64,000 nt of DNA from JAGLON01 sp041394985 (GCA_041394985.1 JAWLBI010000001.1:124001-188000); one strand, 5' to 3'; positions 9,203 to 18,901 are shown, counted from the stretch's first letter. A program made the numbers and translations. Notes: a model not told the origin generated them from the sequence alone.

Positions 9203-9486
9203 ACCCGGTACCTCAAGGCTTTAGCCTTGAGAAAACCGGTACCCCACCCAGCGGGTGGGCTCTTCCGGATAGTCCTGCTATATTGACATCATTGCATCAT
9301 TCCATTGAAATTTCCATAAGCACCGGTCATTGCGAGGAGCGCGTCCGCCTAGGCGGACCAGCGACGTCGCAATCTCAGGATGTGTGCGACAAGCACTTGC
9401 GATTGATATCACCTGTGTACCGCAAGGCATTGCCTTGGGCAATTTGCTTTTGCCCCGGTACCTCAAGGCTTTAGCCTCGAGAAACA
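9203..9486. repeat. Composite palindromic repeat array in the 8990-9652 gap
   Basis: The gap between the DinB and dockerin genes holds repeats and no believable gene. In order: GGTACCTCAAGGC with TTTAGCCTTGAG (9207-9232); ACCCCACCCAGCGGGTGGG (9241-9259) leading through CTTCCGGAT and ATTCCATTGAAAT; the CATTGCGAG unit (9326-9379); GCAAGGCATTGCCTTGGGC (9422-9440); and a second GGTACCTCAAGGC copy (9457-9482). The block from 9236 to 9379 has the module order seen at 19015 and three times at 61.6-62.2 kb. Confidence 0.85.
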
Positions 9487-9652
9487 ATGGTACATCAAAG
9501 ACCCAGGATTCCAATAAACCGGTTGCAATTCCGCCAATGACATTTTATTCTATTATTGAATAGGCAATATACTCATCCCACCGCCATAGACTTCAATTAA
9601 TTTTCGGCGGCTGTTGCCTCGGTAATTTAAATTTGAGTCAAAGGAGTTTACT

Positions 9653-11710
9653 GTGCGCTTCTCCTGTTCCTGCTTTCGGGGGTTTCGGACACTGGGGCTA
9701 TTATTGCTGTGTCTCGGAACCATAATCATGTCTGTCTCGCAACCGGCATTTGCCGTTACCGATTACGTCTTTTTCGTCGTCAACGGCGACACGACAAGCC
9801 CTGCTCTGACACAGGGTGATACCCTGGCCTGGGGAGCCAATTGTGATCTCGGCAGTGCCGTCCGCTTTGAAATCTGGTATGATGTCAACAGCAATGGCAT
9901 CATCAATGAGTTGGGAGATGTAATTCTGGAATCCTCCATCTCATACGACGGCATTTCACCGACCGATGCAACCCCGGAGGACGGCATAATATTATCGGAG
10001 AGTATCATGCTCTCCCTACCGCCCGGCATGTACATTTTCAAGGCAATGAATTTAACAGATAGTACTTCGACCGAGCGAACAATTGTAAATTCCGTCGTGC
10101 CGTCTCCACCGAATCGCATTCAGGGACACATTACAATTCCCGGAGTTACGGCGCCCGATGCCCTATTGGCAAACGTCTTCGTATTCTCCGAGTACCAGGA
10201 TGCGCAGGGGCCTACCGCGTTCGGTGCCCTAACGGATACAGATGGCTTTTACGACATCCGCATTCCCATTTCCGGTTCCGGTCTCTCATTCGGTGTCGAG
10301 CCATCTCCTATTACCGGCTTTTCTTCGCCCGTCGGCCGACTGACAACCGTCTCAGGTACCGTTACTGATTTTGATTTTGCCTATAAAGCGGCAGTCGACA
10401 GTGTCTATGGATATCTGCGCGACGACGATGCCACGATTCTCAATACCCATGCGACAGTCGAATGCGATAATCAATATCCTGACACACTGTATAAAGAGGT
10501 GCACTTCAAGAACAATCGGTATGCGATTTATTTTGCGGCCGATGAACTGAGCGCCTGGGAAATGGAAGTCGACGAGGGTGATCTGTTTTACGATTATATA
10601 GTCCCCTATGGCCTGCAATTTGATCAGGATACGGTCGGCAGCTTCCAATATGATTTTACGGTCATCAGACCTGATACCTCGATATATGTCAGGATTCTGG
10701 AAAATGGCGGCGCACCATCGAATCGATATATCGTTTTCGCCTCATCGTATATTCTGAATGCCCGCGCCGCAAACTTCACGAATCTGGGCGCCGATAATAT
10801 CAGCACGATTCATGCTTCAACTACGGATCCTGCCAACTGGACAGTCTGGCTCGACAAGGAAAACGATGACTTCCCAATCCCGGCGCCATTAATTCTGCGC
10901 ACAGATACGTATTATAACATTTCGCCGGGCGATACGGTGACATTCGACCTGATCGACGGAACGCTCGTTACCGGTACTGTACAGCAGGATCCGGAAGATG
11001 ACCCGATTAACTGGGAAGAAATGTTTGTGTCTGCCTGGAGTCCCCAGAATAAAAACGCCGGAGTGTATGTCGGCGACGGCGGCTTGTATGAACTATATGT
11101 CGATACCGGCGAGTATTACATCAGTGCGCATGGAGACAATCACACGAGTCTGCCGGCCTGGCATCATGTCATCGTGACCGAGGACACATCCGGCTTCGAT
11201 TTCATACTCAATAATAAGCACTGCCGTGTTTCCGGATCGGTCGTAAATATCCCCTTGCCGCTGGACGCATCTTACTATACGGTAGCCGCATTCACCGGAA
11301 CCGGTGGCCTCGATGGATACTATCAAAACGCCTATATCGACAGCGCGACCGGTACCTATACACTGTATTTATGCGACGGCGACTGGTCAATCAGACCGCC
11401 CGATTTCACCAACTTCACGACTCCGAGCAATGCACAACTCACAATCGGAGAAGCGCCCGATACGGTCAGGACTCTGAACTTTACTTACAATCAGGATTTG
11501 CCCTGCGGTGACGCCAATGCCGACGGCTCAGTTAACCTCGGCGATGCGGTCTATTTGATAAACTACATTTTCAGAGGCGGTGCCGCGCCGAATCCGTTGT
11601 GTCTCGGCAAAGTGAACCTGGACGGCGATGTCAATCTCGGCGATGCCGTCTACCTTATTAACTATATTTTCCGAGGCGGCGCAGCGCCGATCACCGATTG
11701 CTGTCCGTAA
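9653..11710 (+). CDS. Secreted protein with C-terminal dockerin-like repeats
   Basis: A 685-residue exported protein of unknown function. The GTG start follows AAGGAG. A signal peptide runs to about residue 34 (cleavage near AFA). The middle is beta-rich, with stretches resembling carboxypeptidase regulatory-like or Ig-like domains (GHITIPG, SGTVTDFDF, VSGSVVNIP). The end carries two Ca-binding F-hand repeats, GDANADGSVNLGDAVYLIN and VNLDGDVNLGDAVYLIN, each followed by YIFRGGAAP, as in type I dockerin. Proteins with this tail are common in Zixibacteria-like genomes. No cohesin is visible in the window, so the tail may serve folding, Ca2+ binding or an unseen partner rather than a cellulosome. 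It stands alone with a hairpin after it. Confidence 0.8.
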   Translation: MRFSCSCFRGFRTLGLLLLCLGTIIMSVSQPAFAVTDYVFFVVNGDTTSPALTQGDTLAWGANCDLGSAVRFEIWYDVNSNGIINELGDVILESSISYDGISPTDATPEDGIILSESIMLSLPPGMYIFKAMNLTDSTSTERTIVNSVVPSPPNRIQGHITIPGVTAPDALLANVFVFSEYQDAQGPTAFGALTDTDGFYDIRIPISGSGLSFGVEPSPITGFSSPVGRLTTVSGTVTDFDFAYKAAVDSVYGYLRDDDATILNTHATVECDNQYPDTLYKEVHFKNNRYAIYFAADELSAWEMEVDEGDLFYDYIVPYGLQFDQDTVGSFQYDFTVIRPDTSIYVRILENGGAPSNRYIVFASSYILNARAANFTNLGADNISTIHASTTDPANWTVWLDKENDDFPIPAPLILRTDTYYNISPGDTVTFDLIDGTLVTGTVQQDPEDDPINWEEMFVSAWSPQNKNAGVYVGDGGLYELYVDTGEYYISAHGDNHTSLPAWHHVIVTEDTSGFDFILNNKHCRVSGSVVNIPLPLDASYYTVAAFTGTGGLDGYYQNAYIDSATGTYTLYLCDGDWSIRPPDFTNFTTPSNAQLTIGEAPDTVRTLNFTYNQDLPCGDANADGSVNLGDAVYLINYIFRGGAAPNPLCLGKVNLDGDVNLGDAVYLINYIFRGGAAPITDCCP

Positions 11711-11755
11711 TAACGAATACGAGCGTGTAATTTCTGAATCCTCCTAAAAACCTTG

Positions 11756-11780
11756 CGGGGCGGCATAATAAGCCGCCCCG
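11756..11780 (+). terminator. Hairpin after dockerin gene
   Basis: CGGGGCGGC and GCCGCCCCG form a perfect 9-bp stem around ATAATAA. The T-tract after it is weak, so termination is likely but not certain. Confidence 0.65.
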
Positions 11781-11931
11781 ATATTGTATCAATCTGAATT
11801 TTCCAAATCATTGAGATGCCCGGATTCATTACCTGAACATATCCGAATGCAATACTCATCAAATGTGTAATAGGCGCAATCCGTAATACTTCCAAATGAG
11901 TGTCATAAACTGATATTAAGGAGATAAACTC

Positions 11932-12945
11932 GTGAGTAAAATCAGTTCATATGCCGTTATTCAGCAAAATAAACCGTTGGAATTGTTCGAGTACTCCCTC
12001 GATGCCCCTGGGCCGGAAGATGTCGATATCGACGTGCAATACTGCGGCATCTGCCATTCCGATTTATCCATGATCGAGAATGAATGGCAAATGACCACCT
12101 ATCCACTCGTTCCCGGACATGAAGTCGTCGGGACAGTGCGCGCGGTCGGACAGAATGTCACCAATCTCAAACCTGGAGACCGCGTAGGCCTCGGGTGGTA
12201 CTCAAAAAGCTGTATGACCTGTGATGCCTGCATGGCGGGTGACCATAATCTATGCGCCAATGCCGAATCGACGATCGTCGGCCGATTCGGCGGTTTTGCG
12301 AACAAGGTCAGGGCTCATTGGAGTTGGGCAATAAAACTGCCCGAAATCATGGACGGTAAATCCGCCGGACCGCTCTTCTGCGGCGGCATTACCGTGTTCA
12401 ATCCTATCGTCCAGTACAACATTCAACCGACCGACCGGGTCGGCGTCGTCGGCATCGGAGGCCTCGGTCACATGGCTATCCAATTCCTGAGCAAGTGGGG
12501 TTGTCATGTCACGGCCTTCACTTCGACAGGAAGCAAAGCCAAGGAAGCAAAAGAATTCGGCGCACATGATATCGTTAATTCCCGCGATGATGACGAGCTT
12601 GCCGCGGCGGCCGGCAGTCTTGACTTCTTACTCGTGACTGCCAACGTGACACTCAACTGGAACCTGTATATCAATACGCTTCGCCCCAAAGGCAGGCTGC
12701 ACTTCGTCGGTGCGGTACTGGAGCCGGTACCGGTATCGGTGTTTATGCTATTGACCGGGCAAAAATCCGTTTCGGCCTCGCCGCTCGGCAGCCCCGCCAC
12801 GACACGCCACATGCTTGATTTCTGCACCCGCCATGACATCAAGCCACAGATTGAGATGTTCAAAATGTCGCAGGTAAACGAGGCGCTGGAGCACCTCAAG
12901 GCCGGCAAAGCCAGATATCGCATTGTCCTTGAAAATGATTTTTAG
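11932..12945 (+). CDS. Zinc-dependent NAD(P) alcohol dehydrogenase
   Basis: A 337-residue cytoplasmic oxidoreductase of the medium-chain family, closest in pattern to the YahK/cinnamyl-alcohol type, interconverting alcohols and aldehydes. GTG start with AAGGAG before it. Catalytic zinc ligands are Cys41 in GICHSD and His63/Glu64 in PGHEVVG. The structural zinc site has four Cys at 94, 97, 100 and 108 (CMTCDACMAGDHNLC). The nucleotide-binding turn is GIGGLG. It is monocistronic: the shared hairpin at 12955-12979 separates it from the convergent permease gene. The natural substrate is not evident. Confidence 0.9.
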   Translation: MSKISSYAVIQQNKPLELFEYSLDAPGPEDVDIDVQYCGICHSDLSMIENEWQMTTYPLVPGHEVVGTVRAVGQNVTNLKPGDRVGLGWYSKSCMTCDACMAGDHNLCANAESTIVGRFGGFANKVRAHWSWAIKLPEIMDGKSAGPLFCGGITVFNPIVQYNIQPTDRVGVVGIGGLGHMAIQFLSKWGCHVTAFTSTGSKAKEAKEFGAHDIVNSRDDDELAAAAGSLDFLLVTANVTLNWNLYINTLRPKGRLHFVGAVLEPVPVSVFMLLTGQKSVSASPLGSPATTRHMLDFCTRHDIKPQIEMFKMSQVNEALEHLKAGKARYRIVLENDF

Positions 12946-12954
12946 AATCTGAAG

Positions 12955-12979
12955 AGAGCCGGGAGTCAATCCCGGCTCT
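12955..12979. terminator. Bidirectional terminator
   Basis: AGAGCCGGGA and TCCCGGCTCT form a perfect 10-bp stem with loop GTCAA, and T-rich sequence follows on the plus strand. It lies between two convergent genes and can serve both. Confidence 0.85.
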
Positions 12980-12989
12980 TTATATTTAC

Positions 12990-15299
12990 TTATCCCAGCG
13001 CCTTCTTCAACAGCGATTTGACAGCGCCTTCATATTTCTTCACCACAATCACCGCAGACGGCGAGAACCTCGCGACATTCTCCGGTATGCGACCGAACAG
13101 CATCTTGCGGAAGAACGGTTCCTTCGCCGCGCCGATGACGATTAAGTCAAAAGCCAGTCCCGCCTTGGCGATACCCGCCGCGACGCTGTTCGACGGAATG
13201 AGTGTGCGTGAGCGATTCTCTGATTCGCCGCCGAGGATATCCAGTGCGGCATCGATGTCTTCATTCGCTTCTTTCAGCGCATCATCGGTCGGCTGTTCAG
13301 GAATAATATGTCCCACCGTGACGTCAATATCATGCTCATCGGCAAATGCTCGTACGAATGCCGCCGCCATCTGCGCATTGGGACCGCCCGATGTCGGCAG
13401 CAGACAGCTCCTGAATGATTTATTCTTATCCGTCTTCAGCATCACCAGATCGCAGGTCACGTTTCGAATAACCGAGTCGGCGATTTCACCGAACAGCCGC
13501 TCGCGCGTATTGGAGTGCCCTTTCCAACCCATCACCAGTGTGTCGCCGTTGTGTTCGCGCACCGCCGCCAGAATGCCGTCGGCGGCATGGTGAGCCACGA
13601 CGATTTTCGTATCGAGCTCCTCACCCATTTCGGAGGCGATTTCGCGCGCCCTGGTCAGGAGCGCTTCGCGGTGATGCGCTACGCGCAAACCATCATAAAC
13701 CGGAACCTGTCGCGGCACCTCGACAATGCTGAATGCCACTACCGGAACCCCGTGATTGTGCGCGATCGGGAAGGCCAGCTTAAGCAGAATCTCGATATTG
13801 TCCGGATTGTGCAGCGCGACCAATACGCGGCGCGGAACGACTTCATCAAGCTGTGTTTTTTCAGGGATAAGCACCTGCGGCTTGAGCGCCGCCGATTTCT
13901 TTTCGAACACGGCATAATACAATAGGACACCAACGCCAATCCACCCCAGCGTTACATACCAGGCAATCGGTTGGAACTTGAACTGGTACAGCGCGAGAAA
14001 CACATTCAAGGCTACACCGAGTATCGGAATGATCGGATAAAACGGTACCTTGTATCTTCGCGGCAATTCCGGGTACTTGCGCCGCAGCACGATGACGGAG
14101 AGATTGACGAGCGCGAACATTAAAAGGAAAATCAAACTGGCGGCCGAACCGACGGCCTCGATCGGCATTGTCAATGCCATACCGACGAGAATGATGCCGG
14201 TGATGAAAATGGCAATATGCGGAGTCCTGCGAACGGCGTGAATTTTTCCGACCGCCTTGGGCAGCCATAAATCGCGGCCCATCGAAAAGGCCACGCGGCT
14301 GGCCGCCATGACAGTGGCATTGAGCGCCGACATCGTCGACAGTAAACCGCCTGCGACGATAACGACAACCCCGATGGCCGGCATAAAACTCTCGGCGGCC
14401 CGCACAATAGCCGTCTCTTTGTATTCGCCCAGGAATTGCCAGGCGGATAAATTTCCCGGATCAATCGCGGCCAGCGATACGAACAGGATCAGCAGATAAA
14501 TCGGTACTGTGATGCCGAGTGCCAGAAATGTCGCGCGGGGAATGTTTTTCTCCGGATCTTTTATTTCCTCGGCTACCGTCGCAATAAGATCGTACCCCTC
14601 GAACGCGATAAACGTCAATCCCATTGCAACGAGGACACCTCCGAGTCCATTCGGTAAAAACGGGGTGAGTGCCACGCCGGCGCGACTGGGTTCCTTGAAA
14701 ATAACCATTAAACCGAAAAAGAGGAAGATTCCCAATATGATGATTTTTGAAACCGTGAGAGCATTCTCAGTCTTACCGGTCACCTCGGCGCCTCGAACAT
14801 TAAGCCAGGTAAATCCTGCGCCGACCATAAACGTCACGACCAGAATCGCGCGATAGGTACCGATGAGATCATCGACCGTGTGGCCGAAACCGGGAAAATA
14901 CTTGTGAATCAGTTCCCAGAAATACCCCGCGAATCCCAGCGCATAGAGGCTGCATGCAACGGTGTAAGCGAACCAGAGAATCCAGCCGGAGACGAATCCG
15001 ATGACGCCTGGATAGGCAAGGCGAACAAAGGAATATCCGCCGCCGGCCCGAGGCATACATGATGCCAGTTCGGCATAAGCGAATGCCGTCAGGAGTGTCA
15101 CGACAGCATTGAGCGCAAACGATAATAGCGAACCGGGACCGGCTTCGCCGGCCGCAATTCCCGTCAGAACGAATATACCGGCCCCGATCATCGCGCCGAC
15201 ACCGATCATGGTGGCGTCGAAGAGACCGAGGTCTCGGGCAAATGTTACCTGAGTTCCACTTCCTTGTTTATTATTACTGTCTGTCATTTTATCCGGCAT
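12990..15299 (-). CDS. APC-family amino acid permease with two Usp domains
   Basis: An inner-membrane transporter of about 769 residues. The N-terminal 460 or so form about 12 membrane helices of the amino acid-polyamine-organocation superfamily, opening with GLFDATMIGVGAMIGAGIF. The C-terminal 280 residues are soluble and hold two universal-stress-protein domains; VLVALHNPDN opens the first, VMGWKGHSN and LIVIGAAKEPF are nucleotide-loop-like segments. The fusion implies transport tuned by nucleotide or stress state, which is inference. The start is uncertain: a TTG at 15326 and ATGs at 15299 and 15287 are all open. Solute is unknown; similar fusions are annotated as cationic amino acid permeases. 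Confidence 0.85.
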   Translation of the reverse strand: MPDKMTDSNNKQGSGTQVTFARDLGLFDATMIGVGAMIGAGIFVLTGIAAGEAGPGSLLSFALNAVVTLLTAFAYAELASCMPRAGGGYSFVRLAYPGVIGFVSGWILWFAYTVACSLYALGFAGYFWELIHKYFPGFGHTVDDLIGTYRAILVVTFMVGAGFTWLNVRGAEVTGKTENALTVSKIIILGIFLFFGLMVIFKEPSRAGVALTPFLPNGLGGVLVAMGLTFIAFEGYDLIATVAEEIKDPEKNIPRATFLALGITVPIYLLILFVSLAAIDPGNLSAWQFLGEYKETAIVRAAESFMPAIGVVVIVAGGLLSTMSALNATVMAASRVAFSMGRDLWLPKAVGKIHAVRRTPHIAIFITGIILVGMALTMPIEAVGSAASLIFLLMFALVNLSVIVLRRKYPELPRRYKVPFYPIIPILGVALNVFLALYQFKFQPIAWYVTLGWIGVGVLLYYAVFEKKSAALKPQVLIPEKTQLDEVVPRRVLVALHNPDNIEILLKLAFPIAHNHGVPVVAFSIVEVPRQVPVYDGLRVAHHREALLTRAREIASEMGEELDTKIVVAHHAADGILAAVREHNGDTLVMGWKGHSNTRERLFGEIADSVIRNVTCDLVMLKTDKNKSFRSCLLPTSGGPNAQMAAAFVRAFADEHDIDVTVGHIIPEQPTDDALKEANEDIDAALDILGGESENRSRTLIPSNSVAAGIAKAGLAFDLIVIGAAKEPFFRKMLFGRIPENVARFSPSAVIVVKKYEGAVKSLLKKALG

Positions 15300-15670
15300 A
15301 ATGTGTTGTACTCTTTTATATCTCAACCCGAGTATAAAATTCGGTAATCTCTCAATATTTACTCTAATGCACTACCCGCTATTTGGATAAAAGATAGAAT
15401 CTTGAATGTCCGAGGACAAGTCTATAGTGGCATCCGATTATCCTTCTTTATGTTACATTCAATCTTGCGTTATCGACACCCGGCAGTGAATATTATGCTA
15501 TCGACCGGGTATAGTATTCAACTTTGGAAATAACCATCGCCCTGATGCAAAGTAACGGACTTATTCTATCGGGGCACTCTTTGTCATAATAAATGAACGT
15601 CGAATGAGGCATATGCCTGACGGATGATATTATCCGGTGACAGGCATTTTACTTTTTACCGGAGGTTGCT
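15300..15670. other. Intergenic region between permease and transglutaminase-like gene
   Basis: A 371-base divergent intergenic space that should hold promoters of both flanking genes. The one clear structure is a hairpin at 15613-15647: ATGCCTG pairs with CAGGCAT and, inside, CGGAT with ATCCG, followed by TTTT, just before the ribosome-binding site of the downstream gene. No small gene was found. Confidence 0.5.
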
Positions 15671-17710
15671 ATGAAATACTCTATTCTGCCTCGAATCGGT
15701 TTGTCAATACTCCTTCTCGTCCTTGCCACGACCTGCTTTGCAGAGACACCTCGTGAGTATTACTATGCCATCGAACAGGATGGCTCCATCTGTGGGTATG
15801 CGCATGTCGTCATTGCGCCGACCGAAGTCGAAGGTCGCACATATTTACTACTGTCAGACAGCTTATGGATGAATTTTACCGCGCTGGGAAAACAGATCGA
15901 AGGAAAATATTTATTCACTTTTACTATCGATCCCAGCACCGGGCAATACATCAGACACACCAGCCTGATCGACCAGGGACAGACGAAGCTCGGTGCAGAG
16001 ATGATTTACCACAACGACTCGATGACTATAATCGGACAACCGGGAAACGATACGAGCGTTGTCGCTGTTCCATCCGGAACCCTGCTGCAAAACACGCGCC
16101 TGCACGCTCATGTCCTTGATTATTTCGTGAACGATAACCTGACCGAAAAAGAGTGTCAGGTATTCAGCGAAATAGACGGCGAACTTAACACGGTCGTTTT
16201 TAAGAATCTGGGTCGTGAGAAAATTGTCCTGAATGACACATCCTACGATGCCGTGAAGTTCGAAACACTCAACAAGAACATCGGTATACAGTTTGTCATG
16301 TGGGTAGACCCGACCGACGGCCTGCTGTTGAAAATGGAACATCCGGTCAGGAGCGTGTACCTTGCCGATGCGAGCATCAAGGACAAAGTCGGCCGAGCCG
16401 ATTTAGATAATAAAATATTTGCGCGCGTCGGTACGATTATCCCCAATGCATGGGCCGTTTCACACATGAAAGTGCAGGCATCTCTGCAACCGGCCGGTAT
16501 GTGGGCAACACCGGAAACGCTGAATGTCCCGGGACAGTCATTTGAAGGCACTGTCGTCGATAATAAAATCAATGGCGTGTTTGATATTCATCATGTCCGC
16601 TACGACGGTAGCAATGCCCCGCCGTTCCCCTGCGATTTTTCCGGCGTCGATTCCTTGCAGGAGTATCTGCAACCATCCGATTTGATCGAATCGGACGAGG
16701 AAGTCCTCATCGCCAAAGCCAAAGAACTGACTGATGGTGCTACCAATGCATGGGATGCCATGACGAAGCTGAGTACCTGGGTCAATAAGGAAATCGGTTA
16801 TGACCTTCCGGGCGGAGTTACGGCCCTAAAAACATATGAGATGCGCCTCGGCGAATGCGGTTCGCATTCGAATTTATTGTCGGCCTTCTGCCGGGCCGTC
16901 GGCATACCCGCCCGCGGCGTCTTCGGCTGCATGTATGTTCCCGATCACGGCGGAGCATTCGGCCAGCATGCCTGGAACGAGGTATACATGGGCGACGCCG
17001 GCTGGATCCCGGTTGATTGCACGGTCGAGGAAATCTCCTATGTCGACTGCGGACACATCAGACTCGGGGTCTGGAGTTCCAATGCCGCCATGTTGAATCC
17101 TGATACGATGAGCATTATCGAATTCGCCGTCGGTGAAGGAAGTTATGCGGACTTGGCCGCACCCTCCGGTCTCGATTATGACGCCTATATCGGAAAATAT
17201 CAGGGCCCCGGTAATGTCTTTACCGTGCTGACACAGGATAATCATCTGGCCATCGATATTCCCGGACAAATGGTCTTCGCCCTGAAGGATCCGGACGACA
17301 ACGGCGACTGGTTTTTCGCCCTGACGGCTCGGGCCTCTGTTTCATTTTCTCAGGATTCCGACGGCACGGTCACGATGCTGACAATTAATTCTCGCCAGCG
17401 GTTCCCTCGTGACGCCGCGGCGGACGGCCTCGCTGAAGTTGCCGATCTACCGGAATCGCACCGTCTCATCGTCGGTAGCTATACAGTTCCCATGCAGGGA
17501 GTCTCGTTTATAGTTAAATCCGAGGCCGGAGAACTCAGCCTGATCTTCCCCGGCAATACATCGCTTCCTTTAAAAGAGGATCCCGCCAATAACCGCTGGC
17601 TGGCCGATACCGGCAAAAGCACGCTGGATATAAGATTTGACGCTAATGATTCCGGCCAGATTCAGGCTATGTCGTTCAGCGAACTGGTCGACTGCGCGAA
17701 AATTCCATAG
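15671..17710 (+). CDS. Exported transglutaminase-like cysteine protease-fold protein
   Basis: A 679-residue envelope protein. The signal peptide is about 24 residues (ends CFA). A transglutaminase-like domain carries the catalytic triad Cys396 (GECGSHS), His433 (GQHAWNEV) and Asp449 (PVDCT). In bacteria this fold usually acts as a peptidase or amide hydrolase, not as a crosslinker. Long beta-rich segments flank it: an N-terminal domain of about 300 residues and a C-terminal domain of about 200. GGAGG precedes the ATG. A perfect 14-bp hairpin follows the gene. Substrate unknown; the triad is intact, so catalysis is plausible. Confidence 0.8.
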   Translation: MKYSILPRIGLSILLLVLATTCFAETPREYYYAIEQDGSICGYAHVVIAPTEVEGRTYLLLSDSLWMNFTALGKQIEGKYLFTFTIDPSTGQYIRHTSLIDQGQTKLGAEMIYHNDSMTIIGQPGNDTSVVAVPSGTLLQNTRLHAHVLDYFVNDNLTEKECQVFSEIDGELNTVVFKNLGREKIVLNDTSYDAVKFETLNKNIGIQFVMWVDPTDGLLLKMEHPVRSVYLADASIKDKVGRADLDNKIFARVGTIIPNAWAVSHMKVQASLQPAGMWATPETLNVPGQSFEGTVVDNKINGVFDIHHVRYDGSNAPPFPCDFSGVDSLQEYLQPSDLIESDEEVLIAKAKELTDGATNAWDAMTKLSTWVNKEIGYDLPGGVTALKTYEMRLGECGSHSNLLSAFCRAVGIPARGVFGCMYVPDHGGAFGQHAWNEVYMGDAGWIPVDCTVEEISYVDCGHIRLGVWSSNAAMLNPDTMSIIEFAVGEGSYADLAAPSGLDYDAYIGKYQGPGNVFTVLTQDNHLAIDIPGQMVFALKDPDDNGDWFFALTARASVSFSQDSDGTVTMLTINSRQRFPRDAAADGLAEVADLPESHRLIVGSYTVPMQGVSFIVKSEAGELSLIFPGNTSLPLKEDPANNRWLADTGKSTLDIRFDANDSGQIQAMSFSELVDCAKIP

Positions 17711-17733
17711 AAACTGTCCGATTCCCTCTTAAT

Positions 17734-17765
17734 GCCATATACCCGAATACGTTCGGGTATATGGC
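17734..17765 (+). terminator. Perfect hairpin after transglutaminase-like gene
   Basis: GCCATATACCCGAA and TTCGGGTATATGGC form a 14-bp perfect stem with loop TACG. No T-tract follows, so it may stabilise the mRNA end or be a repeat rather than an intrinsic terminator. Confidence 0.6.
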
Positions 17766-17880
17766 GCCCAATAAATCGTTCAATCAAGGATAAGAAAACG
17801 AGCAAAAATGCCGAAAAAATGAAACCAGAAACTGATATCTTCGTAATATCAAAGTGATATCACTTTACAAGGAGATTACC

Positions 17881-18735
17881 ATGATTAAAGAACGTGATCT
17901 TAAAGTTGCCTCAGGGTGGGCGATGTTAATTTTTCTGCTTTTCGTGCTGTTGGTCATGATTGGCGGAATCATATTTTTACCGCCGGTTCTCAAGGTCGTT
18001 GCGGTTATCATTTTTGTCGTCGCCATATTCCTTCTGAGCGGGCTGTTTATGGTTAACCCGAACGAGGCGCGCGTGCTCCAGTTGTTCGGCAAATACAAAG
18101 GCTCGACCCGGCAGGAGGGGCTCCGCTGGGCCAACCCGCTGTATGCCAAAAAGCGCATATCGCTCCGTGTTCGAAATTTCGAAACCGGCAAGATGAAAGT
18201 CAACGATATCGATGGTAATCCGATCGAGATCGCATCCATCGTTGTCTGGAAAGTCGTCGATTCGGCCGAGGCCTGCTTCGAAGTCGACAACTATGAAGAA
18301 TTCGTCAAAATCCAGAGCGAGGCTGCCATCCGAAATCTCGCCACCCAATATGCCTATGACAGCTCGGACGATGATGTCATCTCCCTGCGCGGCAGCACGG
18401 CCGATATTTCCGATAAACTGCGGGTTGAGATTCACGAGCGATTGGACAAGGCCGGTGTCGAGGTGCTCGAGGCGCGCATCAGTCATCTGGCATATGCGCC
18501 GGAAATCGCCGAGGCGATGCTGCGCAGACAGCAAGCCGGAGCAATCGTTGCGGCTCGCCAGTTGATCGTCGAAGGCGCCGTCGGCATGGTCGAGATGGCG
18601 CTGGAGCAGCTCTCCGCAAAGCAGATCATCGAGCTGGATCACGAGCGGAAGGCATCGATGGTGTCGAACCTGTTAGTGGTGTTGTGCGGCGAGACATCGA
18701 CGCAACCGGTTATCAACACCGGAAGTCTGTATTAG
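17881..18735 (+). CDS. SPFH/Band 7 membrane protein
   Basis: A 284-residue stomatin/prohibitin/flotillin-type protein, probably oligomeric at the cytoplasmic membrane. Two adjacent membrane segments sit at residues 11-32 and 38-57, then an SPFH domain runs to the C-terminus (NPNEARVLQLFGKYKG, ARISHLAYAPEIAEAMLRRQQA). The ATG follows AAGGAG; a longer reading adds nine residues without a site. The stop is five bases before the start codon of a small ribbon-helix-helix gene, so the two are co-transcribed. Role in membrane organisation or protease control is family knowledge; the specific partner is unknown. Confidence 0.88.
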   Translation: MIKERDLKVASGWAMLIFLLFVLLVMIGGIIFLPPVLKVVAVIIFVVAIFLLSGLFMVNPNEARVLQLFGKYKGSTRQEGLRWANPLYAKKRISLRVRNFETGKMKVNDIDGNPIEIASIVVWKVVDSAEACFEVDNYEEFVKIQSEAAIRNLATQYAYDSSDDDVISLRGSTADISDKLRVEIHERLDKAGVEVLEARISHLAYAPEIAEAMLRRQQAGAIVAARQLIVEGAVGMVEMALEQLSAKQIIELDHERKASMVSNLLVVLCGETSTQPVINTGSLY

Positions 18736-18739
18736 TGAC

Positions 18740-18901
18740 ATGGCAGCAAAAAAATCCTTTCTCATACGGGTTGATCCGGAATTATTGAAGCAGTTGCAGC
18801 GCTGGGCGGACGATGAATTCCGAAGTGTGAATGCGCACATCGAATACATCCTGCGCCAGGCGCTGCTCAAGGCCGGTCGCCTGAAACAAAAAGACGAGTA
18901 A
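18740..18901 (+). CDS. Small ribbon-helix-helix (Arc-like) protein
   Basis: A 53-residue protein, MAAKKSFLIRVDPELLKQLQ onward. The pattern, a short beta strand SFLIRVD followed by two helices with ADDEFRSVNAHIEYILRQAL, fits Arc/MetJ-type DNA-binding proteins. It starts five bases after the SPFH stop codon. The pairing of an SPFH gene with a short Arc-like gene recurs in bacterial genomes, to my knowledge. It could autoregulate the pair; no operator was recognised. Confidence 0.75.
   Translation: MAAKKSFLIRVDPELLKQLQRWADDEFRSVNAHIEYILRQALLKAGRLKQKDE

Noticed and set aside
9187..9563. Short frames in the 9.2-9.6 kb gap
   Set aside because: They are made of palindromic repeats on both strands and show no protein-like composition.
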